From positions 1 to 14,069 of the forward strand of contig JBCBJG010000060.1 of NCBI GenBank assembly GCA_038523655.1: a stretch of DNA of 14,069 bases, in the 5' to 3' direction. Shown in pieces: positions 1 through 7,558 of the stretch (the first letter of the stretch is position 1; each line of letters begins with the position of its first letter). Under the pieces are notes generated by a model that was not told the DNA's origin, did not search any database, and saw only the letters and a list, made by a program, of their open reading frames with translations. Both the position numbers and the translations under genes were made by a program. The DNA is from CALHAX01 sp038523655. GTDB lineage: Bacteria; Pseudomonadota; Alphaproteobacteria; Rhizobiales; CALHAX01.

Positions 1-152
1 TGTCCTACCGCGCACTCAACACGACCGTCGACGAGACCGGGACGCGGTCGCTCGCGTTCCCACAGAGCATGCCGGTAGGACACATACGATCCCACCCACG
101 CGAGCAGCATGCAGAACAACACGACGCTGGTCATTTTTGCGCACGCAGTCAT
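1..152 (-). CDS. Small membrane protein, N-terminal fragment running off the left edge
   Basis: This minus-strand frame starts at ATG 152-150 and stays open to base 1, so only the first 50 codons are visible. A clear ribosome-binding site (GAGG at 162-159, 6 nt spacer) supports this ATG. The product begins MTACAKMTSVVLFCMLLAWV: a hydrophobic stretch at about residues 7-25 that looks like a single membrane helix or uncleaved signal anchor. It is followed by a polar, Arg-rich stretch around residues 27-43 (YRHALWERERPRPG). The start lies 78 nt downstream of the alaS stop on the same strand, so it may be the last gene of the icd-alaS group. I do not recognise the family. A 10-bp inverted repeat (1-10 and 73-82) lies inside it. 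Existence is fairly likely from the start context; function is unknown. Confidence 0.55.
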   Translation of the reverse strand, partial: MTACAKMTSVVLFCMLLAWVGSYVSYRHALWERERPRPGLVDGRVECAVG

Positions 153-230
153 GGCAGGCCTCGTTTGGCAGTGGCATCGGGCGAGCGATCGTAAGCCCGC
201 CCGTTCGGTCAGCGACAGCTTAACGGATTC

Positions 231-2915
231 TCACGCGGACATCGCCTGCGCGACGGCGTCGAGTGCCGCATCGGCCTTGTCGCCATCCGGCCCGCCCGCT
301 TGGGCCATGTCGGCGCGACCGCCGCCGCCCGTGCCGCCGAGTGCTTCCGCGCCGACCCGCACCAGATCGACCGCGCTCATCCGCTCGGTCAGATCCTGCG
401 TCACCCCGACTGCAATGCCGGCCTTGCCTTCGTCCGAGACCCCGACGATCGCAACGACACCGGAGCCGAGCCGCTTCTTGCTTTCGTCGACGAGCCCGCG
501 CAGGTCCTTCGGCGAGACCCCATCGAGCGCTCGGGCGAGCAATTTGGTTCCCGCGATTTCGCGCACGTCATCCACCCCGCCGTTGGCTGCCGCGCCGCCA
601 CCGCCGAGTGCCGCCTGCTTCTTCGCCTCGGCCAATTGCCGTTCGAGCGTCTTGCGCTCGCCGAGCAGCGCGTCGACCCGGGCCGCCACATCCTCGGGCT
701 TCACCTTCAGGCGCGCCGCGGTTGTCCGCAGAGCCTCGTCCTGCGCGTTGAGATAGGCACGTGCCGCGTCACCCGTGAGCGCTTCGAGCCGCCGCACGCC
801 CGAGGCGACCGCGCTCTCGCCGACGAGTTTCACGAGCCCGATGTCACCGGTGCGATGCACATGCGTGCCGCCGCACAGCTCGACCGAATAGGGCGCGCCG
901 GTTTTCGCTCCCTCGCGTGCGGTCCCCATCGCCACGACGCGGACTTCATCACCGTATTTTTCTCCAAACAGCGCCATGGCGCCGGTCTCCCGCGCATCGT
1001 CGATCGACATAAGCCGCGTTGTGACAGCGTCGTTCTGCAGGATAATCGCGTTCGCCATGTCTTCGACGCGCAAAATTTCCTCCGCACTCATCGGCTTGGG
1101 ATGCGCAAAGTCGAACCGCAGACGCTCCCCGGAGACGAGCGAGCCTTTCTGCGTCACATGCGTGCCGAGCACCTCGCGCAACGCTTCGTGCACGAGATGG
1201 GTGGCCGAATGGTTCGCGCGGGTCGCTGTTCGTCGCGCATGGTTCACCTCGAGTTCGACGGCGGTGCCGGTGGAGACTTTTCCGTTCGTCACCGTGCCGA
1301 AGTGGACAAAAAGATCACCAAGCTTCTTCTGGGTATCGTTCACGGCGAACGCGAACCCGTCGGCACGGATTTCCCCGGCATCGCCCACCTGCCCACCGCT
1401 CTCACCGTAGAACGGCGTCTGGTTGACGATGATCGCGGCCGCATCGCCCTGCTTCAGGGACTTGACGTGCTTCCCGTCCCGCACGAGCGCAACGATCTCG
1501 GCCTCCGCCTGCTCCGTCTCATATCCAAGGAACTCGGTCGCGCCGTGCGCCTCGCGCAGATCGAACCAGATTTCCTCCGTCGCCGCGTCGCCCGAGCCTT
1601 TCCAAGCGGCGCGGGCCTCGGCTTTCTGGCGCTCCATCGCGACAGCAAACGCGTCGGTGTCGACGGTCATCTCGCGGGCCCGCAACGCATCCTCGGTCAG
1701 ATCGAGCGGGAAGCCGTAGGTGTCGTAGAGTTTAAACGCTGTCTCGCCGTCGAGTTCGTCGCCAGCGTCAAGCTCCGCGGTGGCCTCGTCGAGCAGGGTC
1801 AGGCCGCGCGCGAGCGTTTTGCGAAAGCGCGTTTCCTCGAGCTTCAGCGTTTCATGGATCAAGGCTTCGGCGCGCACGAGCTCGGGATAGCTGCCGCCCA
1901 TTTCGGTGATCAGCGTTGGGAGCAGGCGATAGACGAGCGGCTCCTCAGCACCGAGCAGATGCGCATGGCGCATCGCCCGCCGCATGATCCGTCGCAGCAC
2001 ATAGCCGCGACCCTCGTTCGATGGCAGCACGCCGTCGGAGATCAGAAACGCGGATGCGCGCAGGTGGTCGGCGATCACCCGGTGGCTCGCCGCACGCGCG
2101 CCCTCGGCCGCCACGCCGGTCTCCTCGACGCTTGCCCCGATCAGCGCCTGAAACAGGTCCGTCTCGTAATTATCATGCGTGCCCTGGAGCACGGCTGCGA
2201 TCCGCTCGAGCCCCATGCCGGTGTCGATCGACGGTTTCGGTAGCTCGACCCGATCCCCCGGGCCGCGCTGCTCGAACTGCATGAAGACGAGGTTCCAGAT
2301 CTCGACAAAGCGGTCACCATCTTCCTCCGGGCTGCCCGGAGGGCCGCCCCAGATATGATCGCCATGGTCGTAAAAAATCTCCGAGCACGGCCCACACGGA
2401 CCCGTGTCACCCATCGCCCAGAAGTTATCGCTCCCGCCGCCTGGCTTGTCGCCGATGCGGATGATCCTTTCTTCCGGCAGCCCAGCAATTTTCTTCCAGA
2501 GGTCGAACGCCTGATCGTCGTCTTCATAGACAGTGACGAGCAGCCGCTCTTTCGCGAGACCGAATTCGTCCGTCACGAGTTTCCAGGCCAGCTCGATCGC
2601 GCGATCCTTGAAATAATCTCCGAACGAGAAGTTGCCGAGCATCTCGAAGAATGTGTGGTGGCGCGCCGTGTAACCGACGTTGTCGAGGTCGTTATGTTTG
2701 CCGCCCGCGCGGACGCACTTCTGGCTGGTCACGGCACGCGGGATGTCGCGGCGTTCCTGGCCCGTGAACACGTTCTTGAACTGGACCATGCCCGCGTTCG
2801 TGAACATCAGCGTCGGGTCGTTCCGCGGCACGAGCGGGCTGGAAGCGACGATCTCGTGATCGGCCTTTTCGAAGTAGCCGAGGAAGTGGTCGCGAATTTC
2901 GTTGACGCCCGTCAT
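231..2915 (-). CDS. alaS: Alanine--tRNA ligase (AlaRS)
   Basis: Attaches alanine to tRNA-Ala in the cytoplasm and edits mischarged Ser- or Gly-tRNA-Ala. The 894-residue product has the full bacterial layout. The class II catalytic core contains motif 1 near residues 39-54, motif 2 near 84-103 (RHHTFFEMLGNFSFG) and motif 3 near 231-245 (GMGLERIAAVLQG). The tRNA-recognition region follows (about 281-314, ending GRGYVLRRIMRRA). The editing domain has zinc-ligand pairs H569/H573 (NHSATH) and C681/H685 (CGGTH). A coiled-coil linker spans about 720-770, and the Gly-rich C-Ala domain about 783-894 (GGTGGGGRADMAQAGG). I chose the ATG at 2915 because MTGVNEIRDHFLGYF is the normal AlaRS start; the upstream in-frame extension to 3005 is basic and not AlaRS-like. 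The ribosome-binding site is weak (GGGA about 9 nt upstream). It follows the nuclease-fold gene after 117 nt, probably in the icd operon. Confidence 0.97.
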   Translation of the reverse strand: MTGVNEIRDHFLGYFEKADHEIVASSPLVPRNDPTLMFTNAGMVQFKNVFTGQERRDIPRAVTSQKCVRAGGKHNDLDNVGYTARHHTFFEMLGNFSFGDYFKDRAIELAWKLVTDEFGLAKERLLVTVYEDDDQAFDLWKKIAGLPEERIIRIGDKPGGGSDNFWAMGDTGPCGPCSEIFYDHGDHIWGGPPGSPEEDGDRFVEIWNLVFMQFEQRGPGDRVELPKPSIDTGMGLERIAAVLQGTHDNYETDLFQALIGASVEETGVAAEGARAASHRVIADHLRASAFLISDGVLPSNEGRGYVLRRIMRRAMRHAHLLGAEEPLVYRLLPTLITEMGGSYPELVRAEALIHETLKLEETRFRKTLARGLTLLDEATAELDAGDELDGETAFKLYDTYGFPLDLTEDALRAREMTVDTDAFAVAMERQKAEARAAWKGSGDAATEEIWFDLREAHGATEFLGYETEQAEAEIVALVRDGKHVKSLKQGDAAAIIVNQTPFYGESGGQVGDAGEIRADGFAFAVNDTQKKLGDLFVHFGTVTNGKVSTGTAVELEVNHARRTATRANHSATHLVHEALREVLGTHVTQKGSLVSGERLRFDFAHPKPMSAEEILRVEDMANAIILQNDAVTTRLMSIDDARETGAMALFGEKYGDEVRVVAMGTAREGAKTGAPYSVELCGGTHVHRTGDIGLVKLVGESAVASGVRRLEALTGDAARAYLNAQDEALRTTAARLKVKPEDVAARVDALLGERKTLERQLAEAKKQAALGGGGAAANGGVDDVREIAGTKLLARALDGVSPKDLRGLVDESKKRLGSGVVAIVGVSDEGKAGIAVGVTQDLTERMSAVDLVRVGAEALGGTGGGGRADMAQAGGPDGDKADAALDAVAQAMSA

Positions 2916-3032
2916 GGCTGATCCCGTGGCCGGCGCAGGCCGACCCCTTCTGCACGTCAGTTCGGAGAGGTCGCGGTTGTACCGGCGGTCCGGAAACCTG
3001 TCCACCGGGGTGGTGGGGTGGCGAAGGGCGCG

Positions 3033-3527
3033 CTAGTCGCCCGTCGCGGTTGCACAGATTTCTTCGTAAGTGGCACCGCACCAGTCTTGGACTGTCGGCG
3101 CGCAGGCGAGGCGCGCAGCGATGATTTCGTCCCTTATCGACTTGCCTGCGATTTTGAGCACGCCGCGGAACTTCTTAAAACTTCGGTGTTGTTCCGCGAC
3201 CTCGACGATCACGGTTTCATTCGGGCCGATGGACGCAATTCGGCTCTGGAGCCAAGCGGTGGCGTCTCTCGGTTCAACCACACGTTTTTGCCCACTGCAT
3301 TTCTTGAAAGACTGAGTCTCAGGGGCGTCGTAGTCGAGATCGATTGTGCGATAGCCGCAGCGCACAGTATCGCCGTTTACGACCTCTGGCGCTGAAATGC
3401 AGAGCGGGACGGAGAGATCCGCGCCGCCGATTGCTTTCCAGAATACCGGACTGAAATACACCCCAGCGAGGAAAGCGCCCGCTGGCAGCACGAGCAGCAG
3501 CAGCACAATTCCAGCGAGCTGGAGCAA
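3033..3527 (-). CDS. Membrane-anchored thermonuclease (SNase)-fold protein with altered active site
   Basis: A 164-residue protein with one N-terminal hydrophobic helix (about 5-25, rich in Leu/Val) followed by a domain resembling staphylococcal nuclease. The family signature is visible as VVNGDTV (49-55) and YDAPE (66-70), then a helix (WLQSRI) and KKFRGVLKI near the third catalytic region. By alignment with the family, the DGD motif reads NGD (first Asp to Asn51, second Asp kept as D53). The Arg normally five residues before DAPE is Ile62, while E70 and the downstream Arg in KFRG remain. Activity is therefore doubtful. I chose the TTG start at 3527 because AGGAG (3540-3536) lies 8 nt upstream, overlapping the icd stop codon, and the helix begins at once. 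A GTG at 3536 sits too close to that site, and an ATG at 3605 would lie deep inside icd. Coupling to icd translation is likely. Four cysteines (43, 57, 75 and one near the C-terminus) suggest disulfides if the domain is periplasmic. Confidence 0.75.
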   Translation of the reverse strand: MLQLAGIVLLLLVLPAGAFLAGVYFSPVFWKAIGGADLSVPLCISAPEVVNGDTVRCGYRTIDLDYDAPETQSFKKCSGQKRVVEPRDATAWLQSRIASIGPNETVIVEVAEQHRSFKKFRGVLKIAGKSIRDEIIAARLACAPTVQDWCGATYEEICATATGD

Positions 3528-3541
3528 CTTCCCCACTCCTA
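3528..3541 (-). promoter_or_regulatory. Ribosome-binding site overlapping the icd stop, supports a TTG start
   Basis: Read on the minus strand, the icd stop TAG is part of TAGGAG (3541-3536). AGGAG is a near-ideal Shine-Dalgarno sequence placed 8 nt before TTG 3527. This is why the nuclease-fold gene is annotated from TTG. The arrangement suggests that ribosomes finishing icd reinitiate on the next gene. Confidence 0.6.
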
Positions 3542-4753
3542 AGCCGCCATCGCTTTTTGCAGGTTCTGGTCGATCGCGTCGAGGAAGCCTTGGGTGGACA
3601 ACCATTTTTGCTCCGGGCCGACGAGCAGGGCGAGGTCCTTGGTCATCTGACCGCCCTCGATCGTTGCCACGGTCACGTCCTCAAGCGTTTTTGCGAACGT
3701 CGCCAGTTCCTCGTTGCCATCGAGCTTGGCGCGGTGCGCGAGCCCACAGGTCCATGCGAAGACTGACGCCGTCGAATTGGTGCTTGTCTCCTTGCCGGCC
3801 TCGTGCAGCCGGTAGTGGCGGGTGACGGTACCGTGCGCGGCTTCCGCTTCGAGCACCCGCCCGTCCGGCGTCATGAGCTGCGATGTCATCAGCCCGAGCG
3901 ACCCGAACCCCTGTGCGACCGTATCGGACTGCACATCGCCATCGTAGTTCTTGCATGCCCAGACGAACCCACCGGACCACTTGAGCGCCGCAGCGACCAT
4001 GTCATCGATCAGTCGGTGCTCGTAAGTGATGCCCGCTTCCTTGAACTTGTCGGCGAACTCCGCGTCGAACACCTCCTGGAAGAGATCTTTGAAGCGCCCG
4101 TCGTAGGCCTTCAGGATTGTATTCTTCGTCGACAGATAGACCGGCCAGCCGCGCTGCAGCCCGAAGTTCATCGACGCACGGGCGAAATCGCGGATCGATT
4201 GATCTAGATTATACATCCCCATCGCCACGCCGCCGCTCTCGAACGTGAAGACCTCGTGTTCGATTTTTTCTCCATCCGACCCTTCGAAGGTCATCGTCAG
4301 CTTGCCCGGGCCCGGCACGACGAAGTCCGTCGCCTTGTACTGATCGCCGAACGCATGCCGGCCGACCACCATCGGCTGCGTCCATCCGGGCACGAGGCGG
4401 GGCACATTCTCGCAGACGATCGGTTCGCGGAAGATAACGCCACCGAGAATGTTGCGGATCGTCCCGTTCGGTGAGCGGTACATCCGCTTCAGATCAAACT
4501 CCTCGACGCGCGCCTCGTCCGGCGTGATCGTCGCGCATTTGATCCCGACCCCGTGCTCCTGGATCGCATGCGCTGCATCAACCGTAACCTGGTCGTCGGT
4601 TGCGTCCCGGTGTTCGATCCCGAGGTCGTAGTAGGCGAGATCGATGTCGAGATACGGATGGATCAGCTTGTCCTTGATGAGCTGCCAGATGATCCGGGTC
4701 ATCTCGTCACCGTCGATGTCGACGACCGGATTTGCAACTTTGATCTTGCTCAT
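3539..4753 (-). CDS. icd: NADP-dependent isocitrate dehydrogenase, eukaryote-like homodimeric type
   Basis: Oxidatively decarboxylates isocitrate to 2-oxoglutarate with NADP in the cytoplasmic TCA cycle. The 404-residue protein is collinear with the family that includes animal cytosolic IDH1. The substrate-binding residues S94, N96, R100, R109 and R132 (MYRSPNGTIR, VIFRE, GRHAFGDQY) carry the same numbers as in human IDH1. LSTKNTILK (207-215) and the metal-binding region RLIDDMVA followed by NYDGDVQSD are also present, and the protein is full length. The ATG at 4753 has GAGG 8 nt upstream and gives the standard N-terminus MSKIKVANPVVDIDGDEMTR. It is first of the minus-strand group, divergent from the FkbM gene with 157 nt between the starts. 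No convincing sigma-70 promoter was seen in that spacer. Its TAG stop doubles as the ribosome-binding site of the next gene. Confidence 0.97.
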   Translation of the reverse strand: MSKIKVANPVVDIDGDEMTRIIWQLIKDKLIHPYLDIDLAYYDLGIEHRDATDDQVTVDAAHAIQEHGVGIKCATITPDEARVEEFDLKRMYRSPNGTIRNILGGVIFREPIVCENVPRLVPGWTQPMVVGRHAFGDQYKATDFVVPGPGKLTMTFEGSDGEKIEHEVFTFESGGVAMGMYNLDQSIRDFARASMNFGLQRGWPVYLSTKNTILKAYDGRFKDLFQEVFDAEFADKFKEAGITYEHRLIDDMVAAALKWSGGFVWACKNYDGDVQSDTVAQGFGSLGLMTSQLMTPDGRVLEAEAAHGTVTRHYRLHEAGKETSTNSTASVFAWTCGLAHRAKLDGNEELATFAKTLEDVTVATIEGGQMTKDLALLVGPEQKWLSTQGFLDAIDQNLQKAMAA

Positions 4754-4857
4754 GGAGAAAGCCTCGGCATTTCAGTGCCCGTCGACGGGGCCGGCCGGAT
4801 CACGGCGGGACAATCGATGGTGCGGATCACGGGTGCGCCGCGGCGCGGCCACCTCGG

Positions 4858-4913
4858 CGGAAGAGTTCGGTGTGCGCTCATCGCGCACGACACGGGCGAG
4901 GGGATACGGCGTG
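4858..4913 (+). promoter_or_regulatory. Start region of the FkbM gene: two candidate GTG starts with a hairpin between
   Basis: Two in-frame GTG codons each have a purine-rich site upstream: GGAAGAG before GTG 4872 and GAGGGG (4898-4903) before GTG 4911. Between them a perfect 6-bp hairpin (4872-4877 with 4883-4888, 5-nt loop) includes the first GTG. If formed in the mRNA it would hide that codon, which favours the downstream start. This is inference from base pairing only. Confidence 0.4.
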
Positions 4914-5912
4914 CGCGCATCCGATACAACATCAACGAACGACGGAGCAGCGCCGGTTGGCCTTGCCAGCGATCATCCATTGCCCACCGATCGCGGTGCA
5001 CGGCGGGCGGTGTTGGACGAGCTGTTCCGCGACCGGCATACCCGCAAGGATGCACTGCGTGCGCTGTTCGATCGGCACATGACGGCTGCCACGACGATCC
5101 GCTGCGTCTGCGAGGACCACATCGTGCACCTCGATCCGCGGGACGGCACGATCACGCCCGCCGTGCTGGAAAAGGGTCACTGGAACCGTGACGAATTCGA
5201 GCGCGCCATCCACATCCTAATCCACGCCGGTGACTTCTCGCTCGGCGGTATTTTCCTCGATGTCGGCGCCAACATTGGCACGCAGTCGCTATACGCGCTT
5301 CGGAACGGCCGGTTCGGACGGATCGTCGCCTACGAGCCGGAGCCGAGCAATGCGGCGCTGTTCCGCCTCAACATGGAGGAAAATGAGCGCGCGGTGCCGG
5401 TGACGCTGCGAGAATGCGCGGTCGGCGCGGCCTCCGGCGAGGGCACGCTCGAACGCCATGCGAGCAATTTTGGCGCGCACCGGGTCCGCACCGCCAGCCA
5501 TTCGGATCACCAGACCGACCACCAGACCGGCAAGCACAGCGAAGAGGACGAGGCAACCGCCGGCGATGCCCTGCGGGTAGAGATCGTGACGCTCGACGAG
5601 GACCTTGCCGCCCTCGAGATCACGCCCGAGCAGGTGTCGCTCGTCTGGATCGACGTCGAGGGCAGCGAAGCTGATGTGATCGAAGGCGCCAATGCGCTCG
5701 TGGCAGCAGGCCGTCCGCTGGTCTTCGAGCTGCTGGAGCGGGATCGCACGCGCGAGACGACCGCACAGATGCTGAGCCAACTCGCGGCCCACTATACCCA
5801 CGTCGCGCGCTTGCAGGACGGGGTGTTCGGTAAGGAGCGGATGGACGATGCCGGTTTTGATCGGCCGCATGACCTGCCCGCGGGCGATTATCTCGTCTGG
5901 CGCAGGACATGA
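4911..5912 (+). CDS. FkbM-family SAM-dependent methyltransferase
   Basis: A 333-residue protein with a class I methyltransferase Rossmann fold. Motif I is at 114-123 (IFLDVGANIG), the acidic end of strand 2 at about 139-144 (VAYEPE), and the FkbM hallmark segment at 242-259 (VSLVWIDVEGSEADVIEG). FkbM proteins usually O-methylate sugars or other small molecules; the substrate here cannot be read from sequence. The start is GTG 4911, backed by GAGGGG at 4898-4903 with a 7-nt spacer. GTG 4872, with GGAAGAG upstream, is a weaker alternative. The longer frame from 4644 overlaps the icd start on the opposite strand and is not protein-like there. The variable segment 197-215 is His/Asp/Glu-rich and carries a DHQT-DHQT tandem encoded by two 12-bp units at 5505-5528. 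The stop overlaps the trmJ start (ATGA), so the two genes are probably co-translated. Confidence 0.85.
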   Translation: MRASDTTSTNDGAAPVGLASDHPLPTDRGARRAVLDELFRDRHTRKDALRALFDRHMTAATTIRCVCEDHIVHLDPRDGTITPAVLEKGHWNRDEFERAIHILIHAGDFSLGGIFLDVGANIGTQSLYALRNGRFGRIVAYEPEPSNAALFRLNMEENERAVPVTLRECAVGAASGEGTLERHASNFGAHRVRTASHSDHQTDHQTGKHSEEDEATAGDALRVEIVTLDEDLAALEITPEQVSLVWIDVEGSEADVIEGANALVAAGRPLVFELLERDRTRETTAQMLSQLAAHYTHVARLQDGVFGKERMDDAGFDRPHDLPAGDYLVWRRT

Positions 5913-6751
5913 CCGAGGCAGGCCCCGGCGCGGCGACAATCGGCACCGCCGAAGAAGATAATGCGCCGCCGGCCGCCACACCTCCGAGCGTGATCCTCGT
6001 CGAGCCGCAGCTTGGTGAGAATATCGGCACGGCGGCCCGCGCGATGGGCAATTTCGGCCTCACCGACATGCGCCTCGTCGCCCCGCGTGACGGCTGGCCC
6101 AACCCGAAGGCGAGCGCGGCCGCGTCCGGCGCTGATTTCGTGCTCGATAGCGCCCGCTTACATCCCACTTTCGAAGACGGGATTGCGGACCTGCATTTTC
6201 TAGCGGCCACCACCGCCCGACCGCGGGACATGACCAAGCCGGTCATGAGCGCCGAGCAGCTAGCGAGCGAAATCGTCGCGCGCACGGCACGCGGCGAGCG
6301 CTGCGGCATTCTCTTTGGCCGTGAAAAGTCCGGGCTGCGCAACGATCACATCGCTGTTGCCAACGCGATCGTCATGATCCCGGTCAACCCAGACTTCGCC
6401 TCGCTCAACATCGCCCAGGCCGTTCTGCTGATCGGTTACGAGTGGCTGAAGGCGGCGGGCGGCGCCCATCTCGGCCGCGATCCGATCAACGCCGCGCCGA
6501 CACAGGCGGGTCTCCACATGCGGGAATCGCGACCGGCGACGCGCGGCGAACTCGACGGCCTGTTCCAGCATGTCGAGCGAGAGCTCGATGCGTCAGGCTT
6601 CCTCAGGCCACCGGAGAAACGCCCGGCGATGGTCCGAAACATCCGCGCGATGCTTGAGCGAATGGGTGCCAGTGAGCAGGAAGTCCGCACGCTTCGTGGC
6701 ATCGTGGCATCGCTCGTTCGTGCACACACCCGGCCGCGCAACGAGCGTTGA
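5909..6751 (+). CDS. trmJ: TrmJ-like SPOUT RNA 2'-O-methyltransferase
   Basis: A 280-residue SPOUT (trefoil-knot) methyltransferase of the TrmH/SpoU superfamily. The best match is TrmJ, which 2'-O-methylates position 32 in the tRNA anticodon loop using SAM. Motif 1 is ENIGTAARAMGNFGL (37-51) with the expected Asn and Arg. Motif 2 is GILFGREKSGL (133-143) and motif 3 IPVNPDFASLNIAQAV (157-172); these form the knot and SAM pocket. The C-terminal extension (about 205-275) resembles the helical dimerisation tail of TrmJ. The first 25 residues are Ala/Pro-rich and not conserved in the family, but the ATG at 5909 overlaps the FkbM stop as ATGA and is the natural coupled start. The exact target nucleoside is inferred, since LasT-type paralogues look similar. 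Confidence 0.88.
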   Translation: MTEAGPGAATIGTAEEDNAPPAATPPSVILVEPQLGENIGTAARAMGNFGLTDMRLVAPRDGWPNPKASAAASGADFVLDSARLHPTFEDGIADLHFLAATTARPRDMTKPVMSAEQLASEIVARTARGERCGILFGREKSGLRNDHIAVANAIVMIPVNPDFASLNIAQAVLLIGYEWLKAAGGAHLGRDPINAAPTQAGLHMRESRPATRGELDGLFQHVERELDASGFLRPPEKRPAMVRNIRAMLERMGASEQEVRTLRGIVASLVRAHTRPRNER

Positions 6752-6896
6752 CAAGGTGCCTTAGTCTCGCCCTGTTTGTCCCGGCGATTGCCGCTCGACC
6801 GGCGGGGCCGAAGCACCGTTGGGCGCCCCAGGTGGTGTCGCGCTGCGATCATACGGGTCGGCGCCGCAGGGTGCGGGTGAATGAGAGGGGCATTCG

Positions 6897-7463
6897 ATGA
6901 AATCCATGGCGGTGAGAGCGCTGGTGGGCGCTGCCGCGGTGTTCGCCGTGGTTGCGGCAACGCCTGGCGCACATGCCCAGCAACTGAGTGATCGGTCGAT
7001 CCGGACGCTCATGGGCTATGCCTTCGATATCATGCCGAGCAAGTTCACGACGCGGACAAACAAGGTCATCGAGGTCGACAAATCGAAGCCGAAGGAGGTC
7101 CTCGTGCCGATCGACACGGCCCGCGCCGTCGTCCAGGTCGGCCAGCTTTCCGCACTCGCCCAGATCTGCAACCTGCCGAATGCGCAACGGGCGAATTTCC
7201 GCTCGCTGATGCGGATCGAGCGCAAGAACAACGGCTGGACCGACAAGCAGCTGCTCTACATCTCCCAGCTCCACTTCACGACCCTCGCGTGGTTCACGGA
7301 CCAGCTCGAGGTCTCCGCGATTGGCGACCAGAAGCGGGTGGGGCTGAAGAAAGAGAGCAAGGGCAAGAAGTCGACCTGCACGGACACCGAGCGCGAGAAG
7401 GTCAAGCAGCGCATCATCCAGTACGTGGTCTCTACAGGCGGGAAGATCCGAAAGGCTGAATAA
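6897..7463 (+). CDS. Secreted protein of unknown function
   Basis: A 188-residue protein starting at ATG 6897 with a strong ribosome-binding site (GAGAGGGG at 6883-6890, 6 nt spacer). Residues 1-27 form a classical Sec signal peptide: a basic start, an Ala/Val core and an AHA cleavage site before QQLSD. The mature part is mostly helical with a basic C-terminal third (KKESKGKKST, 151-160) and has two cysteines, C91 and C161, which could form a periplasmic disulfide. There is no further membrane segment and no motif I recognise. The gene stands alone, 145 nt after trmJ on the same strand, and is followed at once by a hairpin. Codon use is GC-rich at third positions like its neighbours, so it is a real gene. 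A TTGACA at 6748-6753 could be its -35 box, but no matching -10 box is visible. Confidence 0.8.
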   Translation: MKSMAVRALVGAAAVFAVVAATPGAHAQQLSDRSIRTLMGYAFDIMPSKFTTRTNKVIEVDKSKPKEVLVPIDTARAVVQVGQLSALAQICNLPNAQRANFRSLMRIERKNNGWTDKQLLYISQLHFTTLAWFTDQLEVSAIGDQKRVGLKKESKGKKSTCTDTEREKVKQRIIQYVVSTGGKIRKAE

Positions 7464-7488
7464 CGGCACCTCGCAACGCGAAGTGCCG
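7464..7488 (+). terminator. Hairpin directly after the secreted-protein stop codon
   Basis: Starting immediately after TAA, CGGCAC (7464-7469) pairs with GTGCCG (7483-7488). After one mismatch, an inner TCGC/GCGA stem closes on a 3-nt loop. There is no T-tract, so it may be a weak or Rho-assisted terminator or a 3'-end stabilising hairpin. Confidence 0.4.
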
Positions 7489-7528
7489 CCGCGACAGGCG
7501 TTTGCGCAGCACACCGCCGAAAGCGCCG
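7488..7528. repeat. 41-bp interspersed element, copy 1
   Basis: Begins GCCGCGACAGGCG and ends AAAGCGCCG; it matches 7559-7599 at 40 of 41 positions, and looser similarity continues about 10 bp further. The unit can fold: GGCGTTT (7497-7503) pairs with AAA-g-CGCC (7520-7527, one bulged G), and an inner GCG/CGC stem closes an 8-nt loop. The single difference between copies (7514 C versus 7585 A) falls in that loop, so the fold is kept. It resembles a REP-type palindromic element. Confidence 0.75.
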
Positions 7529-7558
7529 AGATCCGAAGTCAAAAGAAATCTCGACGCA

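Noticed and set aside
153..230. Terminator after alaS
   Set aside because: Only short imperfect pairings (AAGC with GCTT, large loop) and no T-run on the minus strand, so no terminator is supported.
300..2243. A 647-codon plus-strand open frame opposite alaS
   Set aside because: It is antisense to a full-length AlaRS with all motifs, and its translation is Arg/His-rich without domains. Long shadow frames are common in GC-rich DNA.
2929..2944. Third copy of the GCCGGC-GCAG palindrome before alaS
   Set aside because: The outer stem has a mismatch and the core is common in GC-rich DNA, so it is not annotated as a separate repeat.
6748..6776. Promoter with a perfect TTGACA -35 box at the trmJ stop codon
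   Set aside because: At 16-18 nt spacing no sequence resembles a -10 box (CCTGTT or neighbours), so the match alone is not enough.
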